A stretch of DNA of 64,000 nt from Acinetobacter variabilis (GCF_000369625.1 NZ_KB850113.1:814641-878640); one strand, 5' to 3'; numbered from the stretch's first letter, positions 35,531 through 43,849 are shown. Made by a program: numbers and translations. Notes: a model not told the origin generated them from the letters alone.

Positions 35531-35815
35531 TTATTTCATTGAGATGCAACGACTAAACTTCAGACATAGATCTGCAAATTCGGAGTAGTCGAGTAAAGCA
35601 ATATTTTCCGATAAAGGTGATATCAGAATTTCTGCATCATTTCTTAGGATATAAACTTGCGGCAGTTGCTGTACGAAAGCATGATCCAGATACAGCACAG
35701 ATTCTCCCATCAGGACCACCTGATCATCTGAAGCATGGAGCTGTGCTAACTGATCAAGGACTGGCGCCGTCGCTGCATAATCTGACTGGATCAGGTAAAG
35801 GGTTTGATCTGACAT
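35531..35815 (-). CDS. tusB: TusB/DsrH-family protein
   Basis: A 94-residue member of the TusBCD hexamer, in the DsrH family (TLYLIQSDYAATAPVLDQLAQLHASDDQVVLMGESVLYL). The family often has a Cys in the middle that is not essential; here the Cys residues are near the C terminus. It is adjacent to tusC and tusE in the usual order. The end ISMK is followed within 15 bp by the tusE start. Confidence 0.88.
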   Translation of the reverse strand: MSDQTLYLIQSDYAATAPVLDQLAQLHASDDQVVLMGESVLYLDHAFVQQLPQVYILRNDAEILISPLSENIALLDYSEFADLCLKFSRCISMK

Positions 35816-35832
35816 TTATTTATCCTTCGTCC

Positions 35833-36183
35833 TTACCAATACAATACGTGATCAAATTTTTGAACGAATTCTGAATTGAGTTCAATTAATTCAATTTCCT
35901 GTTCGCTTTGCTTTACAAAAGGAGAGTCCTGATTTTTCTGTTCAACCAGAATTGGGGTCAGGTCATAAAATTCGAAACTATCCACCAGATTTGAAGCCAG
36001 TTTAAAGGCATGTTTAAGCTGGTCAAACTGGAGTTCAGAACGTAAAAGACTCAAGGCTGCGCCTTGGAGTAATACTTTAACTTCAGCGCCGAAGGTCGCC
36101 AGTACCATCGTGGCAGACAGACTTTCATGCACCTGCAAGCTGTTCAGGTTGGCTTGAGTTAATATAACAAGTACAGATTTCAC
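35833..36183 (-). CDS. tusC: TusC/DsrF-family protein
   Basis: A 116-residue DsrE-like fold protein in the TusC position. It reads VLVILTQANLNSLQVHESLSATMVLATFGAEVKVLLQGAALSLLR, the typical beta-alpha start with a buried loop after strand two. It forms the core of the TusBCD complex in the cytoplasm. The start ATG is 44 bp after the tusD stop. Confidence 0.88.
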   Translation of the reverse strand: MKSVLVILTQANLNSLQVHESLSATMVLATFGAEVKVLLQGAALSLLRSELQFDQLKHAFKLASNLVDSFEFYDLTPILVEQKNQDSPFVKQSEQEIELIELNSEFVQKFDHVLYW

Positions 36184-36227
36184 ACAAGATTCCTTTTAAA
36201 AGCAACACATCCTGAAAAATGAAGCAT

Positions 36228-36596
36228 CTAGAATTGAATTAGACGTTGTGAGGACTGAACAGCATCAGCAAGCTCGCCTAGACCGACCAATTCAAAACCA
36301 TCAGCAAGATTATGTTGCTGAATATTGTGACGTTGAGCATTTTCCTGATCTGTAATCCCACGCGCTAAGGCTGCACTGACACAAACAGGTAAGCGGATAT
36401 TCAGATCCTGCCAGGAACGTGTGAGATGACGCTGGTCGTCGGGCACCCATTGCAATGCATTTGCGACCGACACGCCATCTTGATAGAAAAATACACGGAA
36501 AGCTTCCTGTTTACGTTGTAAAGCTTGGGCGAGTCCAAGCGCATGCCAGGCATAAATAGAAGTCGGTGCGGAGGTAACAAGAATTAAGGTGCTCAT
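36228..36596 (-). CDS. tusD: TusD/DsrE-family sulfurtransferase subunit
   Basis: A 122-residue protein. The catalytic Cys is in LPVCVSAALARGI, in the same place as Cys78 of E. coli TusD, and the FFYQDGVSVAN loop is typical. It receives persulfide sulfur from TusA and passes it to TusE. It is the first gene of the tusDCBE operon and borders the prophage; its promoter lies in the 280 bp up to the integrase gene. Confidence 0.92.
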   Translation of the reverse strand: MSTLILVTSAPTSIYAWHALGLAQALQRKQEAFRVFFYQDGVSVANALQWVPDDQRHLTRSWQDLNIRLPVCVSAALARGITDQENAQRHNIQQHNLADGFELVGLGELADAVQSSQRLIQF

Positions 36597-36875
36597 CGAA
36601 ATTCACTACAGGCTTGATCAACGCGGGATGATGATCTTGGCTACAAAGAAAGTAGGTAGTATACAATGATTTTAGATGATCTTTTCTAAAAATAAGACAA
36701 AAATTAAAAGTAAAAATAAAATTAAACTAATAAAAACAATAATTTAAAACTATGTATCAATCAAATACCATCACTAAACCTCTGACATATCTGCACAAAA
36801 TCCCCTCTATTTCCTTTTATTTTTTTACTTTATAGATAGAATAAAAAGCAATCTGCACCAAATCTGCACCAAGAA
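36597..36875. other. Host-prophage junction region
   Basis: This 279-bp stretch holds the tusD promoter and the left end of the prophage. No tRNA gene is present, so the attachment site is probably intergenic. The exact attL core cannot be set because attR lies outside the window. Confidence 0.45.
36789..36872 (+). repeat. Direct repeats before int, candidate integrase arm sites
   Basis: The motif ATCTGCAC[C/A]AAA occurs three times (36789-36799, 36851-36861, 36862-36872); the last two are in tandem directly before the integrase ATG. Such repeats are typical arm-type binding sites near attL. The third copy may also let the integrase control its own translation. Confidence 0.45.
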
Positions 36876-37895
36876 ATGAAACTACCCAAACCGATTCAGC
36901 GCGGCAACAGCTGGCGCATCACTGTGACTTATCAAAATAAGCGTTATTCGACCACTAAAGACTCTGCAAAAGAATGTGAGCTTTGGGCGATGGATAAATT
37001 GTCCGAGCTTCGATCTAACAAAAAAGCAATCGAACAAGGTGAAAAGCCTGCTTATCCATTTAGGGATCTATGCGCCAAATACTATCAAGAGCATGGTCGA
37101 CACATGCGATCCGCACGAACAATCAATTTCAAAATAAAAAACCTTGATCGAATTGCACCAAATTTAGCAGACAAGTCTATTTATGACTTTAAGCCTGCTG
37201 ATATTGCAGAGTGGCGGAACAATAGAAAAAAAGAAGTAAAGGTGGCCACGCTTAGAAATGAACACGCAATTTATTCAGCCGTGTTTACGTATGCCATGAA
37301 AGAATTGTTTTTGATTGATTCGAATGTCTGGCATTCAGTCACGATGCCAGGTAAGGAAAAATCAAGAAGTCAGCGTATCACTGAGGAAGATCAGGCTTTA
37401 ATGCTCAAGGCATTAAGCTGGGACGGAACTACGACACCTGAAACATCACGCCATTATGTAGCCTGGTCATTCCTGTTTGCTTTGGAAACTGCAATGCGTC
37501 AGGGTGAAATCCTTGCCATGAAAAGACAGGATATTAAAGAAGGCTTTGTGCATTTACCGATGACTAAAAATGGTGAATCCCGAAACGTTCCATTATCCAA
37601 GGAAGCGAAACGACTTTTATCATTACTGCCTAAAACCAATAATCAACTTTTGCCAATTGATAAAGATCAATGTTGCGCCACATGGGTTCGAGCTAAGAAA
37701 AGAGCAGGACTGCCGCATATCAACTTCCATGACTCGCGGCATGAAGCTATTACAAGAATGGTGAAAGTGAGGAAATTACCGGTAGAAGTGTTGGCCAAGA
37801 TTACAGGACATAAAACCATCTCGATGCTGGTGAATACTTATTACAATCCAGACGCTCAAGATCTGGTGGAAATGTTCAACGACAGTGAGAGCTAA
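36876..37895 (+). CDS. int: Phage tyrosine integrase
   Basis: A 339-residue tyrosine recombinase. It has an N-terminal arm-binding segment, a core-binding SAM-like domain (about residues 55-150) and a catalytic domain. Active-site residues are visible: Arg in ALETAMRQGEILAMKRQDI, HDSRH with His-x-x-Arg, GHKTISML and the Tyr nucleophile in VNTYYNP. All are intact, so excision should be possible. It reads toward the prophage and its stop overlaps the convergent gene by 4 bp. It marks the left end of the prophage. Confidence 0.95.
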   Translation: MKLPKPIQRGNSWRITVTYQNKRYSTTKDSAKECELWAMDKLSELRSNKKAIEQGEKPAYPFRDLCAKYYQEHGRHMRSARTINFKIKNLDRIAPNLADKSIYDFKPADIAEWRNNRKKEVKVATLRNEHAIYSAVFTYAMKELFLIDSNVWHSVTMPGKEKSRSQRITEEDQALMLKALSWDGTTTPETSRHYVAWSFLFALETAMRQGEILAMKRQDIKEGFVHLPMTKNGESRNVPLSKEAKRLLSLLPKTNNQLLPIDKDQCCATWVRAKKRAGLPHINFHDSRHEAITRMVKVRKLPVEVLAKITGHKTISMLVNTYYNPDAQDLVEMFNDSES

Positions 37896-38170
37896 TTCGC
37901 TCTCGGTCTGCCTCTTTTAACTTTTGTGGTCAGCAAGTCATGTGCAAGGCGTGGATTGTATAGCGCCTTGCCTTGTGTACCTTGATTGATCTGGGCTAAC
38001 TTTTCCCGAATCGTGGTTACTGACAAGTTGTATTTCTGAGCTAAGTGAGAAGCTGAAACCAATTCGACTTCAACTTCCTTTAACTCCTTCACTGTTGCAC
38101 CGCCAATAGTCTGACCCAACATGATTTGAGGTGGTCTTTCGGCTTCAACAGTGATGGTGTAACGAGCCAT
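37892..38170 (-). CDS. Phage protein with helix-turn-helix and basic tail
   Basis: A 92-residue protein. Residues about 38-60 (SASHLAQKYNLSVTTIREKLAQI) form a helix-turn-helix. The C terminus TKVKRGRPRAN resembles an AT-hook and would bind DNA. It is the last gene of the leftward operon and lies next to int, the place of excisionases or excision regulators. That role is possible but unproven. It has a strong ribosome site (GAAGGAGGTG) inside the upstream gene. Confidence 0.72.
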   Translation of the reverse strand: MARYTITVEAERPPQIMLGQTIGGATVKELKEVEVELVSASHLAQKYNLSVTTIREKLAQINQGTQGKALYNPRLAHDLLTTKVKRGRPRAN

Positions 38171-38332
38171 TCAAAACACCTCCTTCAAACTTTGTTTTAC
38201 TGATTCGGGTAACTCGAAAAAATCATTCAGAGTTTTGTCGAATTCACCACTTTCAATGAATTGATCCATCAGATTTACTTGCTTATCGATCTCTAATTCT
38301 TTGTCGACATTTGCTTGTTGAATTTCAGTCAT
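38171..38332 (-). CDS. Small acidic phage protein (53 residues)
   Basis: MTEIQQANVDKELEIDKQVN opens a short acidic, helical protein ending SVKQSLKEVF. No family is recognised. The start overlaps the stop of the upstream gene by 4 bp and has the ribosome site CAGGAGCC. The stop lies immediately before the next start. This tight packing shows it is a genuine member of the leftward operon. Confidence 0.7.
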   Translation of the reverse strand: MTEIQQANVDKELEIDKQVNLMDQFIESGEFDKTLNDFFELPESVKQSLKEVF

Positions 38333-38871
38333 TGGCTGGCTCCTGCTTCGATCATGGCCTTTTGCTTTACATCGTTTTCATAATAAAAATGGTATTGCTC
38401 AGGCAATTCGATACTTTTTGGAATCCAGTGAGATATATAAGAACTAACAGCTTCCCAGCCATAGCAATTTCTTTGTTTAAATCCACCTGAATATTTTTTA
38501 TCTCTGGTTGCTTGAGATATTTGCCCATAGTAGTGCACAAATACTTCCTCACCTTCATCCGGCATGCGCTCGGAAGTTGAAATCCATTCCGGCACCGCTT
38601 GGGCTTTGGCTTCCTTTGCCAAGCAAATCAAACAAGGTTCTTCTTCAGGGTATTGGGAGTTAAAAATACCAGTAGGTGATTCGCATTTTTCCAAGTGTTC
38701 ATCACATAGCAACAGTTTCAATTTTGCATGTTCTTGGGCTTTAACTTCTTGCTCAATAGCGTTTGCAAAGTCATAAACATAAGCGTTTAAATCCAGATTC
38801 CGGCTTGCTTGCTCTTTTAATTTGAAGCCATTTGCTAAAGCCAATTCCTTAATTTTTTCAATATCCATCAC
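38329..38871 (-). CDS. Phage DUF551-domain protein
   Basis: A 180-residue protein. The C-terminal half carries the DUF551 signature (EWISTSERMPDEGEEVFVHYYG ... SHWIPKSIELPE). The N-terminal half is helical with two Cys pairs in the middle (LLCDEHLEKC and PCLICLAKE) that could bind zinc. A second, shorter DUF551 protein is encoded at 52940 in the same prophage. Function is unknown; such proteins are common in early phage operons. Confidence 0.78.
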   Translation of the reverse strand: MMDIEKIKELALANGFKLKEQASRNLDLNAYVYDFANAIEQEVKAQEHAKLKLLLCDEHLEKCESPTGIFNSQYPEEEPCLICLAKEAKAQAVPEWISTSERMPDEGEEVFVHYYGQISQATRDKKYSGGFKQRNCYGWEAVSSYISHWIPKSIELPEQYHFYYENDVKQKAMIEAGASQ

Positions 38872-39164
38872 GCCACCCCATCATCTAAAAAGGTAGTTTC
38901 ATCCCACCAATTAGGGTTTTCTTCTAAGTATCTAGAATGTTCATCAGCGGAAAGATCCCACTCCTCCAGGGTGACCGCCTCAGCAATGCATTCACCAACT
39001 ATTTCAAATGCCTCAATAGCCTCTTTACGCAAACGTTGAACAACTTGCTCACCCAATTCTTTTGATGGAACAGGGTATAAAATTGCTTCTGAATCAGGTT
39101 CTTCGGGAATATTGACTGCCCATAATTTGTTATCTTCCATCCCACCACCTTCTTTAATTTTCAT
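38868..39164 (-). CDS. Small acidic phage protein
   Basis: A 98-residue protein rich in Glu, Asp and Trp (KLWAVNIPEEPDSEAILYPVPSKELGEQVVQRL). It has no membrane segment or known motif. It overlaps its neighbours by 4 bp at both ends. ATG 39140 (MEDNKLW) is an alternative start with a GGTGGTGGG ribosome site. Family unknown. Confidence 0.68.
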   Translation of the reverse strand: MKIKEGGGMEDNKLWAVNIPEEPDSEAILYPVPSKELGEQVVQRLRKEAIEAFEIVGECIAEAVTLEEWDLSADEHSRYLEENPNWWDETTFLDDGVA

Positions 39165-39391
39165 GCTGCCACCAATTTTTCATAGAATGATTCAATGGTT
39201 TCGCTTTCAAAGACAAAGTAAGAATTTTCATGAGCACCAACCATATAAACCCGAATCCCGCGATCTTCCTTAACATCCGTACCAAAAGACTCATCGCCCT
39301 GATAATCAACTCGAACAGTCTCCTTGTTTATGCAAACCGATTCGATCTGAGCGGTATTCAAAATCTTGTTTTCAATTTTTAAGAATTTCAT
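39161..39391 (-). CDS. Small phage protein
   Basis: A 76-residue protein beginning MKFLKIENKILNTAQIESV, with alternating strands that end FVFESETIESFYEKLVAA. The pattern (a residue-by-residue strand followed by a C-terminal helix) resembles small beta-sheet proteins in other phages. Overlaps of 4 bp with both neighbours place it in the leftward operon. No function can be given. Confidence 0.68.
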   Translation of the reverse strand: MKFLKIENKILNTAQIESVCINKETVRVDYQGDESFGTDVKEDRGIRVYMVGAHENSYFVFESETIESFYEKLVAA

Positions 39392-40083
39392 GCTGCTTTC
39401 ACTCCCTTACTACGTTCAGCCATCAGCTTTGCGTAATACTCCTGACAGTGCGGAATCTTGTCTTTGATCTTCTGAATGATTGATTCATCACGCTCAATGG
39501 TCACAGTAGTTAGGCGCTCGCGAATGTCGATGGCTTCAACCATATCGATTAATTGCTCCCGATCATCCCAATCCTTTGTAAGTTCAAGTGGGCAGGGGAA
39601 TAGCCAGAAATCAATAAAGCCGCTTTCAAACTTAATTTCTTTACCAAAAGTCTTTAGGTGCCAGTCCTCATAAGCCATGAAGTAGCCATGCAATTGCACG
39701 TCATATCCAGCCTTTTTAACCTTCTCGATTGCTTCATCCATAAAGAAAGGATGGGTTCCAATATCCCATGTACATTTCGTGTCACCGATAGTTGGCGTGT
39801 TTAAATCCAGGATGTCGCATTCACCAGTGATCAAGTCTGTATTCACTCGGCCTTCATGCTTTTTGAACTTCTTGAATCGCATCTTTCCAGACATTTCGAT
39901 TGCCAAATCTTCAAGCAGATTGCCTTTGGCTGTGTACTGGTTGCCAGTGAATGAGCGGAAGCCATATAGGTCTTCTTTCACCACATCGCGAATAGCTGAT
40001 TTTGCTGTGTCACTAATGACAGCCGCTTTAGAGCGACCATCACCAATGAGTTTGTGTAGAGAAGAACATCGGAATAGTTTCAT
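39388..40083 (-). CDS. PD-(D/E)XK phage exonuclease, RecT partner
   Basis: A 231-residue nuclease of the YqaJ/lambda-exonuclease type. The catalytic pattern is visible: Glu in GNLLEDLAIEMSGK, Asp in ITGECDILDL, the Asp-x-Lys in TIGDTKCTWD, and a final Gln in YDVQLHGYFMAYEDW. It should degrade the 5' strand of double-stranded ends and hand single-stranded DNA to RecT. The stop of recT overlaps its start by 4 bp, so the two are coupled. Confidence 0.85.
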   Translation of the reverse strand: MKLFRCSSLHKLIGDGRSKAAVISDTAKSAIRDVVKEDLYGFRSFTGNQYTAKGNLLEDLAIEMSGKMRFKKFKKHEGRVNTDLITGECDILDLNTPTIGDTKCTWDIGTHPFFMDEAIEKVKKAGYDVQLHGYFMAYEDWHLKTFGKEIKFESGFIDFWLFPCPLELTKDWDDREQLIDMVEAIDIRERLTTVTIERDESIIQKIKDKIPHCQEYYAKLMAERSKGVKAA

Positions 40084-41000
40084 GGCAGCACCTCCACAGC
40101 CTGACGTTGTGCATCTGTCAGAGCGTACTCACTCAACACATAGTCTTTCTCGAACGCACCTGCTTTGACTTGCTCAAGAAGCACAGGGAATTCGGCATCT
40201 GGAACGGTCATTTTGGTTTCGATTGCACCAACACTTTCGTTGTGGTCGATGTAATCAAAATCATTAGTTTCCACATCGCGAACAATCGCCTGATCTGCAA
40301 GCTGTGCTGTCTGCATCTCAATTGAAAGTGGTGCTTGTTTGGATAACAGCAGCTTGGTCACAGTCTTAAGAGCCATAGATTCAAAGTTATCTTTCCAAAC
40401 ACCAGAGCCATATTTAAATGACTGGCTATATTTCCCAGCATGCTTTTTCACATCAGCAGCACTCATGTAGAGCTCAGCTGTAAAACCATTTAACAGCTTA
40501 AAGAAAGCCACATAACCAATGGCCTCACCTTGATTTGGAATGGTCCAGTCGAACTCATAACCAAGCAAGGGATTCGCTGAAATTAACTGGCCCTCATACA
40601 CTGGTGTTGCTGCAATACGTGCAAACTGACCTGAACGCTGGGCCAATTGAATAAAGCCTTTGTATCCCATTTGGAATTGAGCCTCTAAAGACTCAGACCA
40701 TTTACCTTGAGCATCTTTAAACTTGCGCTTGTATGGAACAATGTAAGCAAAGCCAAGGTTATTGTTAATTGGCAAATCAAGCGTTGCCGCCATCATTGCT
40801 GCATTAATTACAGTTGCCGGAACAGCACCTTTAAGCTGTGGCTGGTTCGCTACCTGCATCACTGAGGCCAAGAAGCCTTGAGTTTTTTTGCCTAGAACTT
40901 CTTCAAATTTTTGACGGATCTTTGCATCTGATACATAAGCCTTGATCGACTTAGGATCATGTTCAGCAACCTGATTTTCTGATTTTACTGGTGCATTCAT
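40080..41000 (-). CDS. recT: RecT-family single-strand annealing protein
   Basis: A 306-residue recombinase with the RecT core: LPINNNLGFAYIVPYKRK, SLEAQFQMGYKGFIQLAQRSGQFARI and FKYGSGVWKDNFESMALKTVTKLLLSK. It anneals complementary strands during phage recombination. I chose ATG 41000 (MNAPVKSENQ), which has the ribosome site GAGGTGG and lies one base after the upstream stop. The frame runs 13 codons further upstream into that gene. Confidence 0.93.
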   Translation of the reverse strand: MNAPVKSENQVAEHDPKSIKAYVSDAKIRQKFEEVLGKKTQGFLASVMQVANQPQLKGAVPATVINAAMMAATLDLPINNNLGFAYIVPYKRKFKDAQGKWSESLEAQFQMGYKGFIQLAQRSGQFARIAATPVYEGQLISANPLLGYEFDWTIPNQGEAIGYVAFFKLLNGFTAELYMSAADVKKHAGKYSQSFKYGSGVWKDNFESMALKTVTKLLLSKQAPLSIEMQTAQLADQAIVRDVETNDFDYIDHNESVGAIETKMTVPDAEFPVLLEQVKAGAFEKDYVLSEYALTDAQRQAVEVLP

Positions 41001-41001
41001 C

Positions 41002-41508
41002 TCAAGCCACCTCTTCAAATAGTTGTTCCGCGTACTCACTCACAAGTCGCTGTAATTCTTTAATTTGTTCATCGGTCAGCGCAAATGTCTGACCTTCCTC
41101 GGCTTCAAAATTCCAAACATCCAGCAAGGTCACAGGTGTATCCTTCACCACAAGCCAAGAATGAATATCCACCGGCTCGGCATATCGCATGTCACCATTC
41201 TGACTACGCATTTGCGTCATCGTGTGAGGTAACACAGCCATTGAACAATCAGCCGTTGCATACAGGTTTTCACTAATCTGACGATACAAACCAAAAGTCA
41301 GCACGTTATCTTCAATCGAAATATCCAGATCCACTTTGAAACTCGGCAGGTCTGAAAAGTACAAATCACGGGTGAAATCTTCATTTACTTTGCAGTCAAT
41401 TACCTTAGTGCTATGACCATCACGGCACAGGAATAAAGACTGGTTGCCGATGTGATGAATAGGACGCATTGCCGCACCACATCCACAGAATTGAGCGTAA
41501 GTGTTCAT
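41002..41508 (-). CDS. Phage hypothetical protein with Cys motif
   Basis: A 168-residue protein. The N terminus (AQFCGCGAAMRPIHHIGNQSLFLCRDGH) has three or four Cys and His residues like a zinc ribbon. The rest is acidic, with strands in the middle and a helical C terminus (LTDEQIKELQRLVSEYAEQLFEEVA). It lies just before recT in the early operon. Function unknown. Confidence 0.7.
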   Translation of the reverse strand: MNTYAQFCGCGAAMRPIHHIGNQSLFLCRDGHSTKVIDCKVNEDFTRDLYFSDLPSFKVDLDISIEDNVLTFGLYRQISENLYATADCSMAVLPHTMTQMRSQNGDMRYAEPVDIHSWLVVKDTPVTLLDVWNFEAEEGQTFALTDEQIKELQRLVSEYAEQLFEEVA

Positions 41509-41696
41509 GCTGTTTCTCCTGCGGGTTTTGGGGTGTGTTGATATTCACCATACTTGCGAGCACCACACTCACAACGAAACAACCCTTTTTTGCTAATTCT
41601 TATTGACTGCCTTGTTGCGCTAATAAAGCCTGTTTTAACCTCAACATTCTTAATAAAAGACCACTTATGGCGTGGATTTAAGGTGCATTTTTTCAC
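41505..41696 (-). CDS. Small Cys-containing phage protein
   Basis: A 63-residue basic protein (MKKCTLNPRHKWSFIKNVEVK). A Cys near the N terminus, a His-Lys-Trp, and the pair in FRCECGARKYGEYQH suggest a zinc-ribbon of the CHK-CxCG kind seen in small phage proteins. It overlaps both neighbours by 4 bp. Function unknown. Confidence 0.66.
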   Translation of the reverse strand: MKKCTLNPRHKWSFIKNVEVKTGFISATRQSIRISKKGLFRCECGARKYGEYQHTPKPAGETA

Positions 41697-42043
41697 TTCA
41701 CACCCCCAACAATCGCAGCATTAATCTTTTCAATCTCATAACGATCAACATAGGCATTAACCGCTTCCTCATGACGTACGACATTGAGAATGTCCAGGAA
41801 CTCGACCGAGCCATCATCTAACGCATACTCGACATAGATGCTGTAATCGTCAGCTTTGACAGTAGCGACACAGATCTGATTGCAATTCACGCTTTGAACT
41901 TCGTATTGCTTTGCAGCTATGTTGATTTGCGGATCCGCTAATTCATCAGCAGTTTTAGCAGGCTGGAACGCATAAACTGCGACCAGTGCTGCGGTGACTG
42001 ATGCTGCAATAGCAGACTTGAGAATATTGGATTTAGTTGTCAT
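41693..42043 (-). CDS. Small membrane-anchored or exported phage protein
   Basis: A 116-residue protein, the first gene after the presumed leftward promoter. It starts MTTKSNILKSAIAASVTAALVAVYAF, a signal anchor or signal peptide, followed by an acidic domain with one Cys pair (VNCNQICVATV). I chose ATG 42043; the frame is open up to 42169, but those codons lie within the promoter/operator region. An N-like antiterminator would be expected here in lambda; this protein is not basic and does not look like one. Confidence 0.68.
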   Translation of the reverse strand: MTTKSNILKSAIAASVTAALVAVYAFQPAKTADELADPQINIAAKQYEVQSVNCNQICVATVKADDYSIYVEYALDDGSVEFLDILNVVRHEEAVNAYVDRYEIEKINAAIVGGVK

Positions 42044-42125
42044 ACTTATCTCACTCACAGGTTGGTTGTGGGTCACGCTCCAGGTTGTTGCTGCAACGCT
42101 GGGGCTTTTCTTTGTTTGTGAGACA

Positions 42126-42188
42126 ATAATGAACCATAAGTACATATATGTAAAGTACCAAAAGTACATTTATTTGAACTTTTTGTTC
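42126..42188 (-). promoter_or_regulatory. Leftward early promoter pL with operators OL1 and OL2
   Basis: On the minus strand, -35 TTTACA (42149-42154) and -10 CATTAT (42126-42131) are 17 bp apart. The operator GAACCATAAGTAC (42131-42143) overlaps the -10 and spacer. A second site GAAC-TTTTT-GTTC lies at 42176-42188. Both match the GAAC-N5-GTTC pattern found upstream of cro. Confidence 0.6.
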
Positions 42189-42206
42189 ATCTTTATGTTT
42201 TAATAG

Positions 42207-42236
42207 ACAAAAGAAAACCCATCACAGGGATGGGTT
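42207..42236 (-). terminator. Terminator of the Rex-like pair
   Basis: On the minus strand AACCCATC pairs with GATGGGTT around a 5-nt loop, followed by TTCTTTTG. It separates the repressor-side transcript from pL. Confidence 0.7.
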
Positions 42237-42257
42237 GTTTGGGATCTTTTACTAAAG

Positions 42258-42761
42258 TTATTTATTGCTTAAAACCTTAGCTTTAGCCTCCCTAGATTCT
42301 TTACGGCTTTTTAGGTCTTTCTCTAATAGGGATATCTCATGCAAATCACTCCATGCTAAGAAGCAACTCAATATTGAAGTCAAACCAACCGAAAGTATTA
42401 AGGATAATAAAAACTTATCAGACAAAATACCCATAGAATTAGATATATACATACAAAATACTATAAAGATAAAAAGCATAGCGACATAAAGGGATGATTT
42501 TCTTCGAATATCTATTGTTGAGGTTAATCTATCTCGTTCGCTCTGATTTAACCCATCAAGCTTCATAGCATCTAACATGCCTTTATAGGCTAAGAAAATT
42601 TGACTTAAAGGTAACACCAGAACAAAAGAAAACTGTGCAATGCTGATATTGATATCTAAATCTAAGTATTTGAATGTAATTGAAAAAATAGCAAAAAGGG
42701 CTACCAATACCAGAGATATAAATCTAGCATTATTATAAAAAGGCAAGTAGCGTTTAGCCAT
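42258..42761 (-). CDS. Four-TM phage membrane protein, RexB-like position and topology
   Basis: A 167-residue protein with four predicted helices (about 13-30, 41-58, 90-108, 117-136), a charged cytoplasmic loop between helices two and three (SERDRLTSTIDIRRKSS) and a basic/acidic C-terminal tail rich in Lys, Glu and Ser. Lambda RexB has 144 residues and four helices and is the ion-channel half of the RexAB exclusion system. No identity to it can be claimed by eye. ATG 42761 lies one base after the stop of the soluble partner, so translation is coupled. It ends at its own terminator before OL/pL. Kiwa KwaA is another four-TM defence protein, but there the gene order is reversed. Confidence 0.72.
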   Translation of the reverse strand: MAKRYLPFYNNARFISLVLVALFAIFSITFKYLDLDINISIAQFSFVLVLPLSQIFLAYKGMLDAMKLDGLNQSERDRLTSTIDIRRKSSLYVAMLFIFIVFCMYISNSMGILSDKFLLSLILSVGLTSILSCFLAWSDLHEISLLEKDLKSRKESREAKAKVLSNK

Positions 42762-42762
42762 G

Positions 42763-43767
42763 TTAATCACCAAAGTTGATATTGGTAGTCATCCAATTAT
42801 ACATCTGAACCTTCAAACCTTCGTTATAAATTTTATCATTGATTGTTTCGACTGGGATTTTTCCACTCATTTTCAGGTTATCAGCAGTAACTTTTGTCCC
42901 ATCTTCCAGAGTGATTACATAATCATCATTGTGACGCATAGATGAAGCCACAGAATCAATAACCTTCTGACCACTTTTAGATGTCCGTCGATTATATGTA
43001 AGTGTTAATTTGAGCTTAAGGTTTGCATCATCAAGACTCTCCTCGAGTTTTAATTTATCTAAATCCACGCCAAATGCAGTTTTAAGAACATCTACCACAT
43101 TATCCTCGATTTTATAATCTATTTTGGCTGGAAGGTTTTGTTCAATATTGTGTATAGGTTGCATTTCACAAGAGCCTATACCCGAGGAAATTGCTATTGA
43201 TTTTGCTGGAGTTGAATCAAGTTTTTGTTTTACGGCAGGGTTAGGAGAGTCTTTTAAAATAAGAGCGCTGTTTTGAGGTAAAACTTTAGCCGCCTCACCA
43301 AGCAGCCATCCTAAATACGACTCCAGTGTGCGGGCTGTAAGCGACCTTGATTGAATAATAGCTACATGATTATCTATTACGCCAAAATAAAGAACGCTAT
43401 CAATAAACTCTTTTCTTACGGTTTCACCAATCGTTTCATCTCCCTCATCATCAGGGAGATCTTCTGTTAAATACGTCTTGATTGAAAATTCTGACGCATC
43501 ATCTCCCTCAATTCTAAGGACAGCCTGAGCCTTTCCAGACTCAACTATGATTAATTCACCAAAAAACATACTTTGATGTGAGCTAGCATGATTTATAAGA
43601 ATAAAATCATCTTTGGTTGCGGAAATAAATTGTTGTCTATTGGCAGCTTTGTAGAAAAAAGATTCTTTTTCAAGTAGCTGTGCTTTTAACAATTGTCCTA
43701 AATTTGCTCCTTTTAGAAAGTCCACCTTTTTATAATGCACTACCTTTTCTTTTACTACAGTACTCAT
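42763..43767 (-). CDS. Soluble partner of the four-TM protein, RexA-like position
   Basis: A 334-residue soluble protein with no signal peptide or membrane segment. The N-terminal part contains FFYKAANRQQFISATKDDFILINHAS and an acidic stretch LTEDLPDDEGDETIGE. The middle has a helix SRSLTARTLESYLGWLLGEAAKVL. The C-terminal 110 residues (VVDVLKTAFGVDLDKLKLEESLDDANLKLKLTLTYNRR, then TLEDGTKVTADNL) look like an independent domain. The start at 43767 has a very strong ribosome site (GTGGAGGGGAAT). It lies downstream of the repressor and one base before the four-TM gene, the place of lambda rexA (279 residues). I do not recognise a database family; the link to RexA is inferred from layout. Confidence 0.75.
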   Translation of the reverse strand: MSTVVKEKVVHYKKVDFLKGANLGQLLKAQLLEKESFFYKAANRQQFISATKDDFILINHASSHQSMFFGELIIVESGKAQAVLRIEGDDASEFSIKTYLTEDLPDDEGDETIGETVRKEFIDSVLYFGVIDNHVAIIQSRSLTARTLESYLGWLLGEAAKVLPQNSALILKDSPNPAVKQKLDSTPAKSIAISSGIGSCEMQPIHNIEQNLPAKIDYKIEDNVVDVLKTAFGVDLDKLKLEESLDDANLKLKLTLTYNRRTSKSGQKVIDSVASSMRHNDDYVITLEDGTKVTADNLKMSGKIPVETINDKIYNEGLKVQMYNWMTTNINFGD

Positions 43768-43849
43768 ATTCCCCTCCACCCGATCCAAGGTCCGCTCGGG
43801 TATGCGGCATTTGTTTTCTGTTTTAACTTTATGTATTTTAAATATGGGT

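Noticed and set aside
42258..43767. Kiwa (KwaA/KwaB) defence system
   Set aside because: A four-TM protein and a soluble partner fit in general, but the gene order is reversed and I see no DUF4868-like sequence. The lambda rex position is the better comparison.
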